A DNA stretch of 64,000 nucleotides from Polyodon spathula (Eukaryota > Chordata > Actinopteri > Acipenseriformes > Polyodontidae): assembly GCF_017654505.1 (NCBI RefSeq), contig NC_054538.1, positions 22,726,783 through 22,790,782 of the forward strand, given 5' to 3'. Both the position numbers and the translations under genes were made by a program. Below the pieces are notes generated by a model. The model did not search any database. It saw only the letters and a program-made list of their open reading frames with translations, and was not told the DNA's origin. Shown one piece after another: positions 37,141-51,500 of the stretch; the stretch's first letter is position 1; each line of letters starts with the position of its first letter.

Positions 37141-37823
37141 TTTTTATTTACATTTCTTTTTCAATGTTAACATTTTCTCTACACTTTCTCTGGTCTTAAA
37201 TGTGTCTAAAATAAATGGCACAAGTAAAACATATGTAGACAAAAGTTTATTTACACCATACAACATTTTAAATATTTTATACAGCACTGCAGTCAAGAAA
37301 GCTAATTGAAGATTTCAAGTGAAGCCTGCAGTAATAAAGATGTGAAATATATTATTCATATAAAAGTGTGTATTACCTATATTGCATTTACAGCAATGAA
37401 GAATGTAGCTCAACAAACATTCATTTAAATGACAGAAAAAACTTTGCTTTTTTATAAAGTAAAAAGTATAGTAATGGCCAAACAGACTGTTATAAACTTT
37501 AAAAACCTGCATAAATATATACATTGTGCTTCAGGGTAAAGTTTCTGAAAAACTAAACCCAATGAAGCTGTTACAACATGAACCATTGCTTGAGGTTTTA
37601 TCTAGAAAGATTACCTTACCAACTCATTCCACAGGTACTTAAAAACATGATGGTAATTATCGTACACCTGGTTGTCTCACTAAGTACATCAGTGAGAACA
37701 CATGAAAACATTGACATTTACTTATTGGCACATTATGTCCCTGCCATACTTATAAAGTCCAGATATGTATGTCAGGCTGCAAAAAGTCTTTCATGTTGTC
37801 AGTGCAAGCAAACGTCTCTTCTT
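37141..37823 (-). other. Probable ADGRB3 3' UTR
   Basis: AT-rich, non-coding sequence after the stop. Two minus-strand AATAAA hexamers are visible (complement of TTTATT, near 37143-37148 and 37246-37251). The true cleavage site cannot be chosen from sequence alone. Confidence 0.5.
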
Positions 37824-38012
37824 TTAAACTTCTGTTTGAAAATCTCCTTCTTGGACATCTAAAGGTAAGCTAATACACTTTTCCCATTCTGCTGGTGTCA
37901 TTTCTAATGAATCCTTTGCATCTGTCTCTAATACATTCATTGTGGCGTAATTCTGATATTCACAAGGGGTACTGTAACTATCCCATGGATTCTTGTTTGG
38001 CGTTGCCTTTTC
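37824..38012 (-). CDS. ADGRB3: ADGRB3 terminal coding exon with QTEV PDZ ligand
   Basis: A 189-bp coding part: 62 residues and a TAA at 37826-37824. Begins [13 protein letters not shown] and ends [16 protein letters not shown] is the class I PDZ-binding motif of BAI receptors. The acceptor is GTTTACAG. Confidence 0.96.
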   Translation of the reverse strand, partial: EKATPNKNPWDSYSTPCEYQNYATMNVLETDAKDSLEMTPAEWEKCISLPLDVQEGDFQTEV

Positions 38013-41000
38013 CTGTAAACAGAAGCAGAAAAAGAGAAGCAGAAATAATAGTGTGTTGCTTTGGTGCCCTTTTTGTGTCTGTCACTTTTTTAAATCCCTT
38101 TTTATTCTCACTGAGGTAATCCCTTGAGGTAATCTAAAATGTTTATGGAAAGGGCTCTGATATGCCTTAGTCCATTAAGGATGCTAATCGTGTCCACAAA
38201 TAGTTATGGTGCATTGTACCTTAGAAAGAAAGATTAAAATAAAACAAAAAACATGGTTATCAGCGTTGTTAAAAATGCCCTTGCAGTGGTTACCATGCAA
38301 CGAGAGCAAAATTACATTTAAATGAATAGGTACAGTGCTGCAAATAAATGAAAGCAATTACTTTAAAATGACTTACACTTAGGTGCCCTCGTCTATGCCC
38401 AGAAGATAAGGTCCACGATTTTCCACTCTTTAAAAGGAATCATGATATAAATTGTCAGAAACTTTTAAAAAATAAATACTTTTAAAAAATAAATATATAT
38501 ATAGATATATATATATATAATATAGATATATATAATCTATATATATGTCATTTATTCAACGTTACAGTAAATAAAGTTGCATACAAAGTGTGGCAGGGCT
38601 TCAGTTTTGTTTTATGATATATAAGAAGACATGCCATACTGTTAAATTAAAACATAGTGTATTTTATTAGTTTACTCCCTTAGATAGCAACCTTCTTAAA
38701 TGCTGAATAAGAGTAGATAATGGATAAAGAGTAGATAATGTAAACCCCAAGGTTGTCTCCCAAGCATTAACTGTAGTACAATTAATGATCTTTTTAAATG
38801 TTATAAATCTATACCTTATAACCAAACATACAGTTCATCTTAGATTTTTGTTATTAATAACTGAAGGTAATGTTTTTCTTGTGTTATGCCCTTTACATCC
38901 AAAATGTCAATTATATAAACTTAAGCATGTCACAAAATCTTTACTGTAAGCTCTTAAAACAAAATAAAAAAAAGCTTATTTTTGCTATCAAGGGGAGCTT
39001 AGTGACATGACTTACTGATGTATTTTTAGTGACTATAGCTGTTTCTGAAAAGCTGCCTTATAATGTGGCTAGACAGCCATGTAACCCTGTCTCTCAGGCT
39101 GCCTGCAGCACCATTTTCTTGGAGTCTCTTTAAAAGCTACATCCTGCCAGGTAACATTTTGTATGCAGGCAATTCTTTGAATGAATACATTCGTGGGCAC
39201 ACTACTAATCCCTTCAATCACCAAGATAACTGTGTTATGCAAGTAACCAATATTATACGGGGAAAAAGATGTCTTAATTCACTTTCATCAGCTTCCAGTA
39301 ACTCACCATACTGCCCATATTTGGTATATCTTGAAATCGGTCTAAAGTTTGAAATTTCTGATTGAGTTCCTGGAACAGCTCCATGTGCCGTTTTCTTGTG
39401 TGCATTACTTTCTAAAAATGTAAACAATTTGAATAATTTCATTAACAGTGTCAATGTCATTGTTTATATATAGTACACTCAAACAACCAACAAGAACCAC
39501 CTTCCTACTGTACAAATTTCCACCTGTTTCTGAAGACCATCTTAAGATGTTCTCTGCAGTGGTTGTTATGGGCAGGTTTGACTTACAAAAATGAAATACT
39601 AGTTACATCCATATCAGGAATGAAGTTTGATGTTCAAAGTTATTTCATTCACAGTCAAGCAAAAATCCGTTTTAGTATGACTTGAAAAGGGGGTTATAGT
39701 TAGGCTTGCTACTATTCTATTTTTATTTTTTTGCCAAATCGACGATTAATATCAATGTTTATTTTAGAAAGAATTTACTGTTTTTTTTTTTTTTTTTTTT
39801 TTTAATCTTTACTTTTCAATTAAAGCAGAGAATGGGTGAAATCGACCATTATGCTTTAAAATAAAAAAAAAAAAAACAGACTTTTCATGCCATTGAAAAA
39901 CGTCTCATTTAGCGACAACCCTTTATCATATTCAACATTCAACAAAACCATGGTTACCAACATTCTAATTGAAATCATGTTTGGTCACAGCAGAGCTATA
40001 CATTTAAAAACTGTCTCAAATAAACCATAGTAAAGGCAGCATATAAAAGTGTATTACACAGACCTTTATAGCATAAATTTATGAGTAAAAATAATATGCT
40101 CAGAACAAAAGAGTAGATAGTTGAACAGAATTAACTTGCACTTATTGAGCTCCACCCCTCTCCTGCTTCAGCACAGCTGGACTCTGAGTCACTTTAAGGT
40201 AAGGCAAACGGGCCTGCTTTGTCCTGCCACAGAGCCTTCATACATCGCTCAGGTTATTGTGCACAATATTCATTAAGTGTTTTTCTCTTGCGCCCCATTT
40301 TCAAATCAAACTAGTAACTGTCACCGTATACCTAAAGCAAAAGCTACATACACCTTAACCCGCTAATTTCAAAGTAGGCGCCTTGAATGACTGGCACTGT
40401 AGCTGGCAAATGAGAGCATTTTAGCATTATTTCAGTCAAAGAGATCTGTCAGAACAGGGTGAAACGACATTACTAACGGACCGCTTATATGACCAACAGC
40501 AACCCCAAGGCATTCAAAACTACACAAACTAGAGATGATTTCTAAATGATTATTTTTGGTAAGAAAAAAAAAATAGTGAGTGGTTTTACCGACGTTTATC
40601 ATATATAAATTAATTTCAGTCAAACTCACATTTTTTGGGAATTCTACGTTTAGGAAGCTTTACCACTTGATATCAAAAAGTAGCAAGCCTAGTTAAAGTA
40701 CATTGTCTGTAGGGATGGTAATTTACAAAATGGTGGCATTTTCAGCAGCACATATTTGATGTCTCCTTAAATAGCAATTAGTAATGAGGCTGTTAGCGTA
40801 ATTATGTTTGGGTTATGTTGACATTGCTGCTGCATATATCACATACAAATGGACTAAAAATTAATGAACAATTGTCTAATGGCAGAAAACATATCACTGT
40901 TGCTTCCCAATAAAATCATCAATCTTTGGCATAGAGTGGAAATCCTAAAGGTGGAACTTTAAGGATGTTTATTTTTTAATCTTCATAGATAAATGATCCC

Positions 41001-41507
41001 TTTCAGAATACTTTATGCACTTGCCAAAAGTGGTCAATGAGGTGTACTGCCACTGATCTTTGACTTTCAGACTTTCTGGATGGGATATATTACCCCTGAC
41101 AAAAAAATACAGAAAGGCCTCATTGCATGGAGAATGTGTAGCTACTAGGGCTGTCAATCACTTAACTTCTGCGATTAATGCGTTGATTTTTTGGGAGATA
41201 CATTTTTTTTTTAACACACGTTAATCGCACTCTTGCCTTGTCCCTCTTAGCATCCCGTAATTAATTTCTTGTGGCACCATTTTAGTGCATGCCAGGATTG
41301 AATGAGTGTAGTCATCGTTTGAATATGAAATTAGTCACAGAACCACATTAATATAGCAAAGCACTCAAACTGAAGGACTTGTGAATGGTCTGTTTATTTT
41401 TTTCAAACTTTCTGACGGTTCATTGGATAGAGAGTTACTTGTTTCTATTGTCAAAGTGAGTTCCAGTATCACAGAAGGGTGAGTAATAATATCAATAAAA
41501 TACGCTA

Positions 41508-41564
<57 letters not shown>

Positions 41565-44500
41565 ACCACCCACTCGATATATATCGTAGGTGTCGGGGTT
41601 CAATATAAATTTGCTACACTGTATATCAAGGGCTGTGATATAGCAAGAGAAACAAACAGGCTAACAAATACTGTACAACCACTCCCTCATTTTATTGGGG
41701 GCATTAGGGTCCAATATAAATCCTCTACGCAACCTTCTTTTTCTCATTTTTCGTATGAAATGCAGAACATAGTTTTAATTTGTACTGCAGAGGGTAATTC
41801 CTTCTCATCAACTTAAGACTCCAATTAATTTCTTTTATTTTTTTAAAATTTAGTCGTCTCCAATTTTTTACCCCGGTTTGCTCCCCAATTATTATCTGTA
41901 TCCTCGACTCACCGCTCGCCACAAGGGTCGCTGATGCGCAGTGAGACTTTAATTCCCCTGCCGACCTAAGCCCTCCCTACCTGGGCAGCGCTTGACCAAT
42001 TGTACGCCATCCCCTAGGAACTCCCGGTCACGGTTGGCTGTGACATGGACTCAAAACCTGTGATCCACAGGTTATAGAGCACATCCTGCACACCACGTGG
42101 ATCGCCTTTACTGGATGCTCGACTCGGAAGCCCCCAATTAATTTCATGAGTCTTCCTCTCGTTTCTCAAATGCACAAACCTGCTGCATTGAAAGAATCCA
42201 TTCTCAACATAGGAGGCTTGTTGCTAGGGAGCTGACGTCACTGCCCTGTGACTTTTGCTAGTGCATTGCTGCCACAAGTGAACACCTTGTTGGCTAAAAT
42301 AAAAACTGCTTCAGCAAGTAGATATTTAATTTGCTTTGTGTTATTGTGCAATGCGTGTGTATACGATAACAGTATGATATTAATGCTTTATCTTTAATTG
42401 TTTTGTATATTTTTGTCTGTGATGTGACGAAATAAAATGAACAGTAATTAAGTGAAAATGCCTATGTATATTGTAGCTAAGGCATGCGCAGTTAGACTTT
42501 AAAAATGGTAGCCAACTCTGGGACCTCGATATATATGAACCCGCCGTATAGCGAAGGGAGATAATAATGATAGCTTCAGTAATAAAGCAAACTTGAATGA
42601 GCCGGATGCAGTAATTGTATCAATTAAATATACAATTAAAACCAAGATTAACTGCAATTAACATTTTTAATCTGCAGATTAATCGCAATTAATTTTTTTA
42701 ATCACTTGACAGCCTCAGTAGCTACATGACATATTGTTAATGGCAACAAAAGCAACCCTTGCTGGAGTTTCCAATATTTTATATTGTGGTTTGCAGGAAA
42801 TCAAAGTCAATGAAACATGAAAACGTTAAACTTCAATATTTGTGAAAAATTTGTGAAAATTGAAGATGTCACCATAATGATCATACTCACTTCAAAGTCC
42901 AAGTCAGAATAGCGTGACTTTCTTCTCTATTAAAAATAATGAAAAGAAATGTAATTATGCTCAATACAAGAAAAGAACGACAACAAATATATCAACAAGT
43001 GTTGAATTAATTAAGGACACATTGAAACAGCATTGAGTTCCAGTAAATCAAATTGAAAGTCACATTCGTAGATGCTAAAAAACAAAAATGTGTACTCACC
43101 TCCAAGGAGCTCATAGATATTGTAGATCCGGTTTCGCTTCTTGATAAGCCTGCACTTTCTTCCATTTCTGCAAGAAAGTTTTTTACTGCTGTTCGCGGTT
43201 CAAACGGTATGTTTTGCATTTGTTCCTGTGCAGCAAATTGCTGATTTAAATTCATGTTAATATGATCCACTACAGGAGCATTCATATTGAATTCGGGATT
43301 CACTTTATAATGCATTAACCTTTCGTGTGGTAAGGTATCCATGCCAATATTTAATTTGCTTTCATCTTTCATCAGAGACTGAGCATTTGCTGAGCCTCTT
43401 GGCATCACAATGTAGTCACTCTCCATCATCTGGCTTTGTGGATGCATCAGTTCTGCGTCTCCTGCCCTCAGGTTATCATCAGTACATAGATAAACAGTTC
43501 GCCTCAAATCGCTGCTGCTGTCGTTGATGCACTGGTCAGTCCGTTCGTTCATACCAATGGGCATATGAAGTCCTGATGGTTGCTGGATGAGAACTTTGGA
43601 GATGAAGCTTCCTGGCAAGTTTGAATAGCTCATGCCTTCTGGACCCTTTTCATCTTCATCATCATTCAGAGAAATCCTGGAGAGTGTTCCTGTTATTGTG
43701 GCAGCCCTGCACGGTCCCAGATCTTTGTGAAGAACTGACAAATGAAAGATAATATTCATCTTTATAAGAGGCCAATACATCATCCTTGAATGGAAACCCT
43801 AACAGGAGTAATACAAATCTATAGGGTGTTAGTATTAAGATCATTCTGGACCCTGTTAACTAGCTTTTTATTATAAAAGTGTATTTCCAGAGTAATTACT
43901 ACAGTGGATGGTAAATAAATCTGTAGAAATCAGTGCCCTCCCAGTGAGGTATTCTATACTTATAACAACTTTTTGACTAACTTTACATATTGCTTGCATC
44001 CTTACATAAACACAGGGTGTACCGCACTCTTTAATTTTCATGTTCAGTAAGCCAAGCAGAAATGCACTGGGGCATAATTATTTGTTAGTTAATGCTAGGG
44101 CAGTTTCTACACAACACAGGACAAGATATTACAGACAAGCTCCAGTAACCCAGACATAGCAATGTATCTGGGTAATTACAAAGTTAATGAATATTTAAAA
44201 AACATTAGCACTTAGTATCAAAATCACTCAGTTTTAAAGGAAATTGCACATAAAAAACCATGCATCTTTTCTTGGTCTCTTAACTTTCATAATCAGCTAT
44301 AATTGACTCTGGAGTTATTTCGCAGTATGCAAGTTGATTTATACTCACAGCCTGGAATACCTGGAAATGCAAAATAATGTGTACATAATTAGCAAATAGT
44401 TTCTGTAAATAAAGTGAAGTAGGAGAAAATACTAAAAAGATATATTTTTGATTAAGATACATTTGTACACAATCAAATTAGCTCGATACCATCACTGTAT

Positions 44501-45365
44501 TCAATTTCAAATGCATGGAGAAACAAGGCTCCAGATGTACATTGGGTTATAAATGCTTTCAAGTTCACAAGCAATGGTTTAGTGCAGTTTCCTTTGAACC
44601 GAAGGAGGGGAACATACTGTAGTTCAGTACAATCAATTTACCATTGTTAACACTGTTAAAGGGTACATCAGTACTACATGAAAAATAAAACATCCCACCC
44701 AAACTATCCCACCTTGCTGTTCCGAATGAATTTGGTCATTGTATAATAATCTGTATGACCCAAACATCTTTATAATGCTACACTTATGTCCAAAATCACT
44801 GTTCTCGAGCATCTCTTCTGAGCCAAAAAACATGACTTCCGCAAGTACCCTCACATATGCTCTGAAACGTACCGGCTCATGCCCAATGAAGCGCTGTGTA
44901 AGCTATATTACCTCAGTGTGGAAACACACTAGTCTGTGTGACAAACATGGTCTATGTAATTTTCCCATAAGGAAGGAACTTGTAACTGCTTTCGTTGTGT
45001 GTATTAGATATCTTTCACACAGTACATGTTTCTTTCGCATGTTGTATTTTGATGTATTATTATGATTAATGTTGCTGTCAATAAAAAAAAAAAAAATTAA
45101 ATAAAAAAACATCTGTGCTATGTAAATGGTTGCGTGGAAAATAAAACCCAAGATGGAGTTTTTCTCATTTCCAACAAATGAAGGGACCTACCCACAATTA
45201 CAGCACCACTGTGTTATTACAATATACACCCCCACAGTCTTAGATATTGCTTCAGCTGACTCAGAATGTTTGCAGAATGGACACGTATCAAATAAACTAG
45301 CAAACGAGATTCGGAAACGATGGATTTGCTTTCGGAATGAGGATTTTGAGGATGATCCGACCTAA

Positions 45366-45452
<87 letters not shown>

Positions 45453-46837
45453 CATTTGTTCATCCTTTTTATTAGGTTTTCATTGCGTTTCTTGACACAA
45501 CAAATGCAGAATCATCTACACACCCCTGAGTGGGAAAGTCGAATTCCGCCACAAATGTCAATAATGTCAGACAATATTTCAACATCAGATTGTTAAGAAA
45601 TTGACAGGGAGATGGAATTTGTGGCCGAATTCGACTTTCCCACTCAACGGTGTGTAGACGATTGTGCATGTGTTGTGTCAGGAAATACAAATAAAAATCA
45701 AATATGAAGGATGAAAAAATGCAATATTTATTTTTTTAAGTCGGATCATCCTTAAAGACCTAATTACGAAAGGAAATCCATCGTTTCTGAATCTCATTTG
45801 CTAGTTTATTTGATATGTGTCCATTTTGCAAACATTCTGAATCAGCTGGAGCTATATCGAAGACTGTGGGGACATACATTGTAATAACAGTGCTGCTATA
45901 ATTGTGGGCAGGTCCCTTCATTAGTTGGAAATGAGAACAACTCTGTCTTGGTTTCCTTTTCCTGCAACCACAGCACAGATGTTTTTAATTTATTTATTTT
46001 TTTTATTGAATGCAATATTAATCATAATAATACATCAAAATACAACATGCAAAGGAAACACGTACTTTGTGAAATACACACAACGAAAGCAAGTACAAGT
46101 TCCTTCTTTATGGAAAAATAGATGGACCATGTTTGTCACACAGACTAGTGTGTTTCCACACTGAGGTAATATAGCTTACACAGCGCTCCATTGGGCATGA
46201 CCGGTACATCTGGCAGTACACGTGGAAGTCAAGTTTTTTGGCTCAGAAAAAATACTCCAGAAGGGTGATTTTGGACATTGGCAGTGAGCATTATGCAAAT
46301 GTTTGGACGCATACAGATTGTTATACAATGATCAAATACATTCAGAACAGCAAGGTGGGATAGCTTAGGTTTTATTTTTCATGTAGGGCTGAAGTACCCT
46401 TTAAGGCATGGTGTCAGCCGACCACAGGGTGCAAGAAACCCTGCTTGATTACTTCATCACCATGGCAACAATAATGTGTATCACAAAAATAGCAGAACAA
46501 ATCGACAGTAATTGCTATGTGGTGTTTCACATTTTAACTCAACCAATACTTTGTTTTGCAGTTTACATTCATTGTTGATTCTGTTAATTAAAAACAGCAT
46601 GCTGTTAAAATAAACCTCTTTGGTTTCTAACAGTCAACCGACATGTTTGACCTTGACGGTTTAGAACAGGCCTTTCTCAAAAACAAATCTATATACTTGA
46701 GATTCGATCTAATTCACTTTACTTAAGGCATGTAATTCATGTGTAATTCCCAGAGCATTGAAACTGCAGTCAACGTGTTTGTTCTGTTCCAGCTTTGATA
46801 CACAGCAAACATCATTTTTAAACAAACAGCAAGATAC

Positions 46838-46910
<73 letters not shown>

Positions 46911-48465
46911 ATATGATATCAAAGTCAGCTTAAGCAGATGCTTTGGATTGATATAATGCTGTGCAATTGTTTTTTTATTATGAATAATAATGGACTTTAA
47001 AAAGGGATCACACAAAAAAAAAAAAAAATCACAGTAGTCCTGATAATGTAGCATAATGCTACAGTTGCTTAACAGCGCGTATTGGTCCATTCAGTATGAT
47101 TCTGTTATCATCAATGGAACATGTTATGACTGTTGTTCTTCTCTAATGTTGCAAATAATTACGATTGCCCTTCTGTCCCCTTGCAAGCTGATGGATATGG
47201 ATTCGATTTGGCAAGGGTGGTTAAGAGACCAATATGAGTATAAATAAATACATACATAAATAAATATACTTGATTTGTTTGCAGAGTGCTAGTTGCTACA
47301 GGTTTGTACGAACTATTCAATTTAATATTTTTTTGTTACTGAAAACTTCAAGTATTTATAATTCAAGAGGTTGCACAATGTCAACCTTTTGGTTAAAAAC
47401 TAAACCAATCTTAATGGCTGCCAAGTATTTGAAATCTATGTTAATTAGCACCTAATTTGGTAAAGTAAACCATGTGTGCCTTACCTGATCGACAAGCAAT
47501 GTCCACATCTTTTTCAAAGTCTGTCTGTTGAGAAACAATAGATAGATTACACTTTTGCTGGTTAATTTTTCTTTTTTTTACATTGTAATTAAAATTCTTA
47601 AGAATTGTGGTTGGTACTTTAAGCTACAATTGCTGAATGTGTTTAAAACACAGTGGTGAGTTTGACATTTACCTAGTGATTATATAATGTTATTATGAAT
47701 GTATGCAAATCTTGCAAAATTATAATATTATTAACAGGTCACAGTGACAATGTGTGAGTGTGTTAACATGGAATTAAGAGACTGACATCTCATTTCAGAC
47801 GTAACTTAAAAAACATTACAAGATTTTAGTAATCCAGGATACAAGATAAAAAAGCAAGTGACGAACATGATGAATAATTTAAAGGAAATTACATTTTTCA
47901 CTCCAGCTGAAAAATGTCTAAATTGGAACAATTTGTTAAGCAGTTTGTTTGTAAACAGTCTTTAATTACAGGTCACCCAGAATGGGGTATGAAGAAGATA
48001 AACCCCACGGTAGCAATTCTTCATGTAAAGGAATCGCTTCTGATTAAACAAAACATCACACTAAATTAAGCAAAGAGGACAACACAAATTCAAGTTCAAG
48101 GTCACAAATACAAGGTCACGAGAACACCTGTAAGAAACGTGTTTGTTCATTAGTCTGAACATTACCCCCGCTGTCCTGTTGACTTGTTTAAAATATGACA
48201 AAAATAAGATTAGGATTAGGAAATGTTTCTTAATGTACCTACTCTGTGGTCAAATCTACAACCTGTAGATGCTACATCATCTAAATGTAGAATCATTTAA
48301 ATAGCACAAACACCTTTTGTGATCTGTTCATTTCTGGGTGATTTTAAGGTAATGGAGTTACAAGCTTATATTCTTCATAACATACTCTGCTGCTAATGTT
48401 TCTCAAATACAAGGATGTGAAGTTTCTACGAATAAAGTAATTTCCTGAACCTTTCTTTAAAATAC

Positions 48466-48536
<71 letters not shown>

Positions 48537-51500
48537 TGTTTGGTTTTGGAAAATGAACTTGAACTGGTTGCAATTATTTTTCTTTTAAGTGCACTGTGAA
48601 TAAAATATATAAAGGTAAGGCTAACCATGATCTGTGCATGCCCATTTGGAAAAGTACCAGCTGTATCAGCATTGATTGGATCTTGACAGTTCCTTAGTCT
48701 GCATCTGAATGCATCTTGGACCTATAATACAAATACATATATTTGTTACTTGAACATAGTTGTGCATGAGAAATTGAAAGCGATAAACGTAAGTATTAAA
48801 CTCTCCCTGTGACAATAACTTAATCAGTGGCAGGTCGTCATAAGAGGCTAAACCCACATGTAATTTTGTAAAAGTAGAAAAAGTATTTTAGTTAAAAATG
48901 ATCGCAGTGCAATAACCATACTGATCTGTGATAGCTGTGTATCACGGATGGGTTTCATTTAGCCTCTAGAGCCTGTACATACATTTTCGAACCTTACATC
49001 ATGCTTTCCAAGGTTGACTGTATTGCTATTAGCTAGTATGACTGAATCCCACCCAATCTTTGTTTTCTGTAGCCTGAAAATGGGTGGGATTCTGTGTGTA
49101 TTCAATCACCCTCTGTATTTTATTGTATTTTTATTGGCTACACGATGCAAGTTTACAGCTAGCCTCCATCACTGATAATTAGACTTAATCTTGACATGTC
49201 TGTTGCTAGGCAGGGTATGGGTCAGGCATGGCTACTGTCTTTCGAAATCCATATACAGTATGTAGTTGTGGCAACGATGGCTGCCGTCAAAAATGATGTA
49301 GTTTTTTTTTAATTCATATGCTAGTTTCCTCATTTTGAAGTGAGGAAAAAATAAGAATAAAAAAAAAAAAAAAAACTTTCCAAATGTTATTTAATGAAGC
49401 TGCTGACTTTATAGAGCATCCTACAAAGAGCTATAGAGTGGGAAGAAAGGGGGATAATTAGAGGGTGCACAAGCTGATCTTACACGAAGTATTGTAGCCT
49501 CTACTACAGCATTCTGGACAATATGTTGGAGCAACTGTGGAGCAACTTCTTGAGCAATCAAAATTTGTCTAAATGAACAATGAGTTTCCCATCGAGGCTC
49601 TAGAATCATTAAACAAGTACAACCGTTTCTGAGCACTTGAAAAGTGAGCTCATTGCATTCTGGTAATGGGGCTATTTGCTCTCTCTTAAATACTTCAGGT
49701 TAAACATGTGCCAGCTTTACCGTCTGATGTGTCTTGTAGCAACCATTAATGCATCATCAGCAGTTGTGAACAGAGCTTTTCTTGCCTAAAGCAAATCAAA
49801 ACATATTCAAGGACTACCACACGCCTTGCTCTTATTGCGATGGAGGGGATTGTTTAGGCTCTAGATTAAAAATCCACACTAGTATGATGCTGTTATCGAC
49901 CATTTTGCTGGAGAGAAAAACAGACGGGCAGAGTTTTTCTACAAATTTCTACAAACAATATCAAATGAGTCCACACCTTTTTTTGTTATATTCAGTTGCT
50001 TGCTTTATGTGCTGTGTATACTATATTACTGTATTTCATTTCTTATCAAATTACAAAGTACCTTTTGAAACATGCAATGTTTTATTGTGTATAATAAAAA
50101 GTACTTACAAATAATATTGAAATGCATTTGCTTATATATATATATACACAGCTTACTGCTGCATATTAAACCAGTTTATATCCTGTCCGTCTTGTCTACA
50201 TCATCAAGTTGAATTTGTTTTAATTTCAGAAAGCCAGGGAACAGTGTTTTAATTGAAGGAACCACACACACCCTCACTGCCCCTTGAAGCAATACTGTAA
50301 TGCACTGAGTATATGTTAATTTAAGAGTGTTGACTTAAATTGCACGGTTTTGTTTCAATTTAGCAGTAAGAAACACAATATATAGATTTCTAATAAGAAC
50401 ACATCATTTTATAGTGGTTGGTATGACGAAGTGAATTGGCTGACCAGAGGTGTAGCAAATAATCCTCTTTATTGTTGGTCTTGTTTACTTTTCAGTAACT
50501 CTGAGCTTGCATGGTCAAAGTGTGGCTTTATTGATTTAAAAAATCAGGATCCGGCTATAAAGCATCACAGCAAGTTAAGAGTCCATGTCAGTTGTGAAGT
50601 TAAACTTCAACTTCTGGGACAGGTGAGTGTGTGTGTGCATAAAACTGCTTTTTAACAGAAACATACTACTTATCCACCAAAGAAATAAAGAAGAGGGGAA
50701 TCCTCTGTCTGTGTCTTCTCGTTATACATCTTTAGATCAACTCGGAAGGTACGCACAATCACATAAATGGTTTTAATTATAATTAAATTACTGTTTCTGT
50801 TTTTTTTTTTTTTTTATTATTTTCAGGAGGAGATTTTCCATCAAGATCCTTCTGAGTAATGTGCCTTGCTTCAAAAACTAAAGTTTGTCTTTATTGCTTC
50901 TTTTATATTAAATAGATAAGTTTCGTATGTACAGAACAGTATCTAATTATTTTGTTGGCCATTTATTAATTTTAACAAATTAAGTTGGTAGGATGTGCTT
51001 AATTTTTGTCTGACTTTAACCTGGTTTACCAACTTTGCTTAGAACATATTTTATGCATAGTATGTTACTGTGGCGTGGTCTTGAAATCTAAATGCTATAT
51101 TAATGTTAGATTTTAAACATACGTTGGCAGTGTGTAACAGTTAAGTTTATTAGAGTCAATGTTCTACTTCAATAATCAGCAGACTAATTCAGAGGGACCA
51201 GGAAATCATCTCTGTGAGGGGCAGGCCACATCTTGGAGGGTCACCACACCGGTCTAGGATCATTATGCTGACTGTTTTGCTTTGTTTAAGCCAACCGGTT
51301 GGGTGGTGGAAGTGTGATGATGTGGGGAGGAATCTCCTTTAACACAAGAACGCCTTTGGTGCAGATCAAGGGCAACCTTACTGCTCAGTGATACATTAAC
51401 AAAGTCCTTGAGGTAACAGTTCTTCCATTCCTGCAAGCCAATCCAGAAGTGTCGATTTTCCAGCAGGACAATGCAAGACCACACAATGCTAGGATTACAA

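Larger units (their letters stand above)
41146..42717. mobile_element. hAT-like DNA transposon, non-autonomous
   Basis: Flanked by a perfect 8-bp duplication GTAGCTAC (41138-41145 and 42718-42725), the hAT target-site length. Ends TAGGGCTGTCAA and its imperfect inverse (TGAGGCTGTCAAGTG) carry AATCGC/GATTAA-rich subterminal repeats. No transposase is seen. An (AAT)n microsatellite and a SINE sit inside. Confidence 0.85.
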
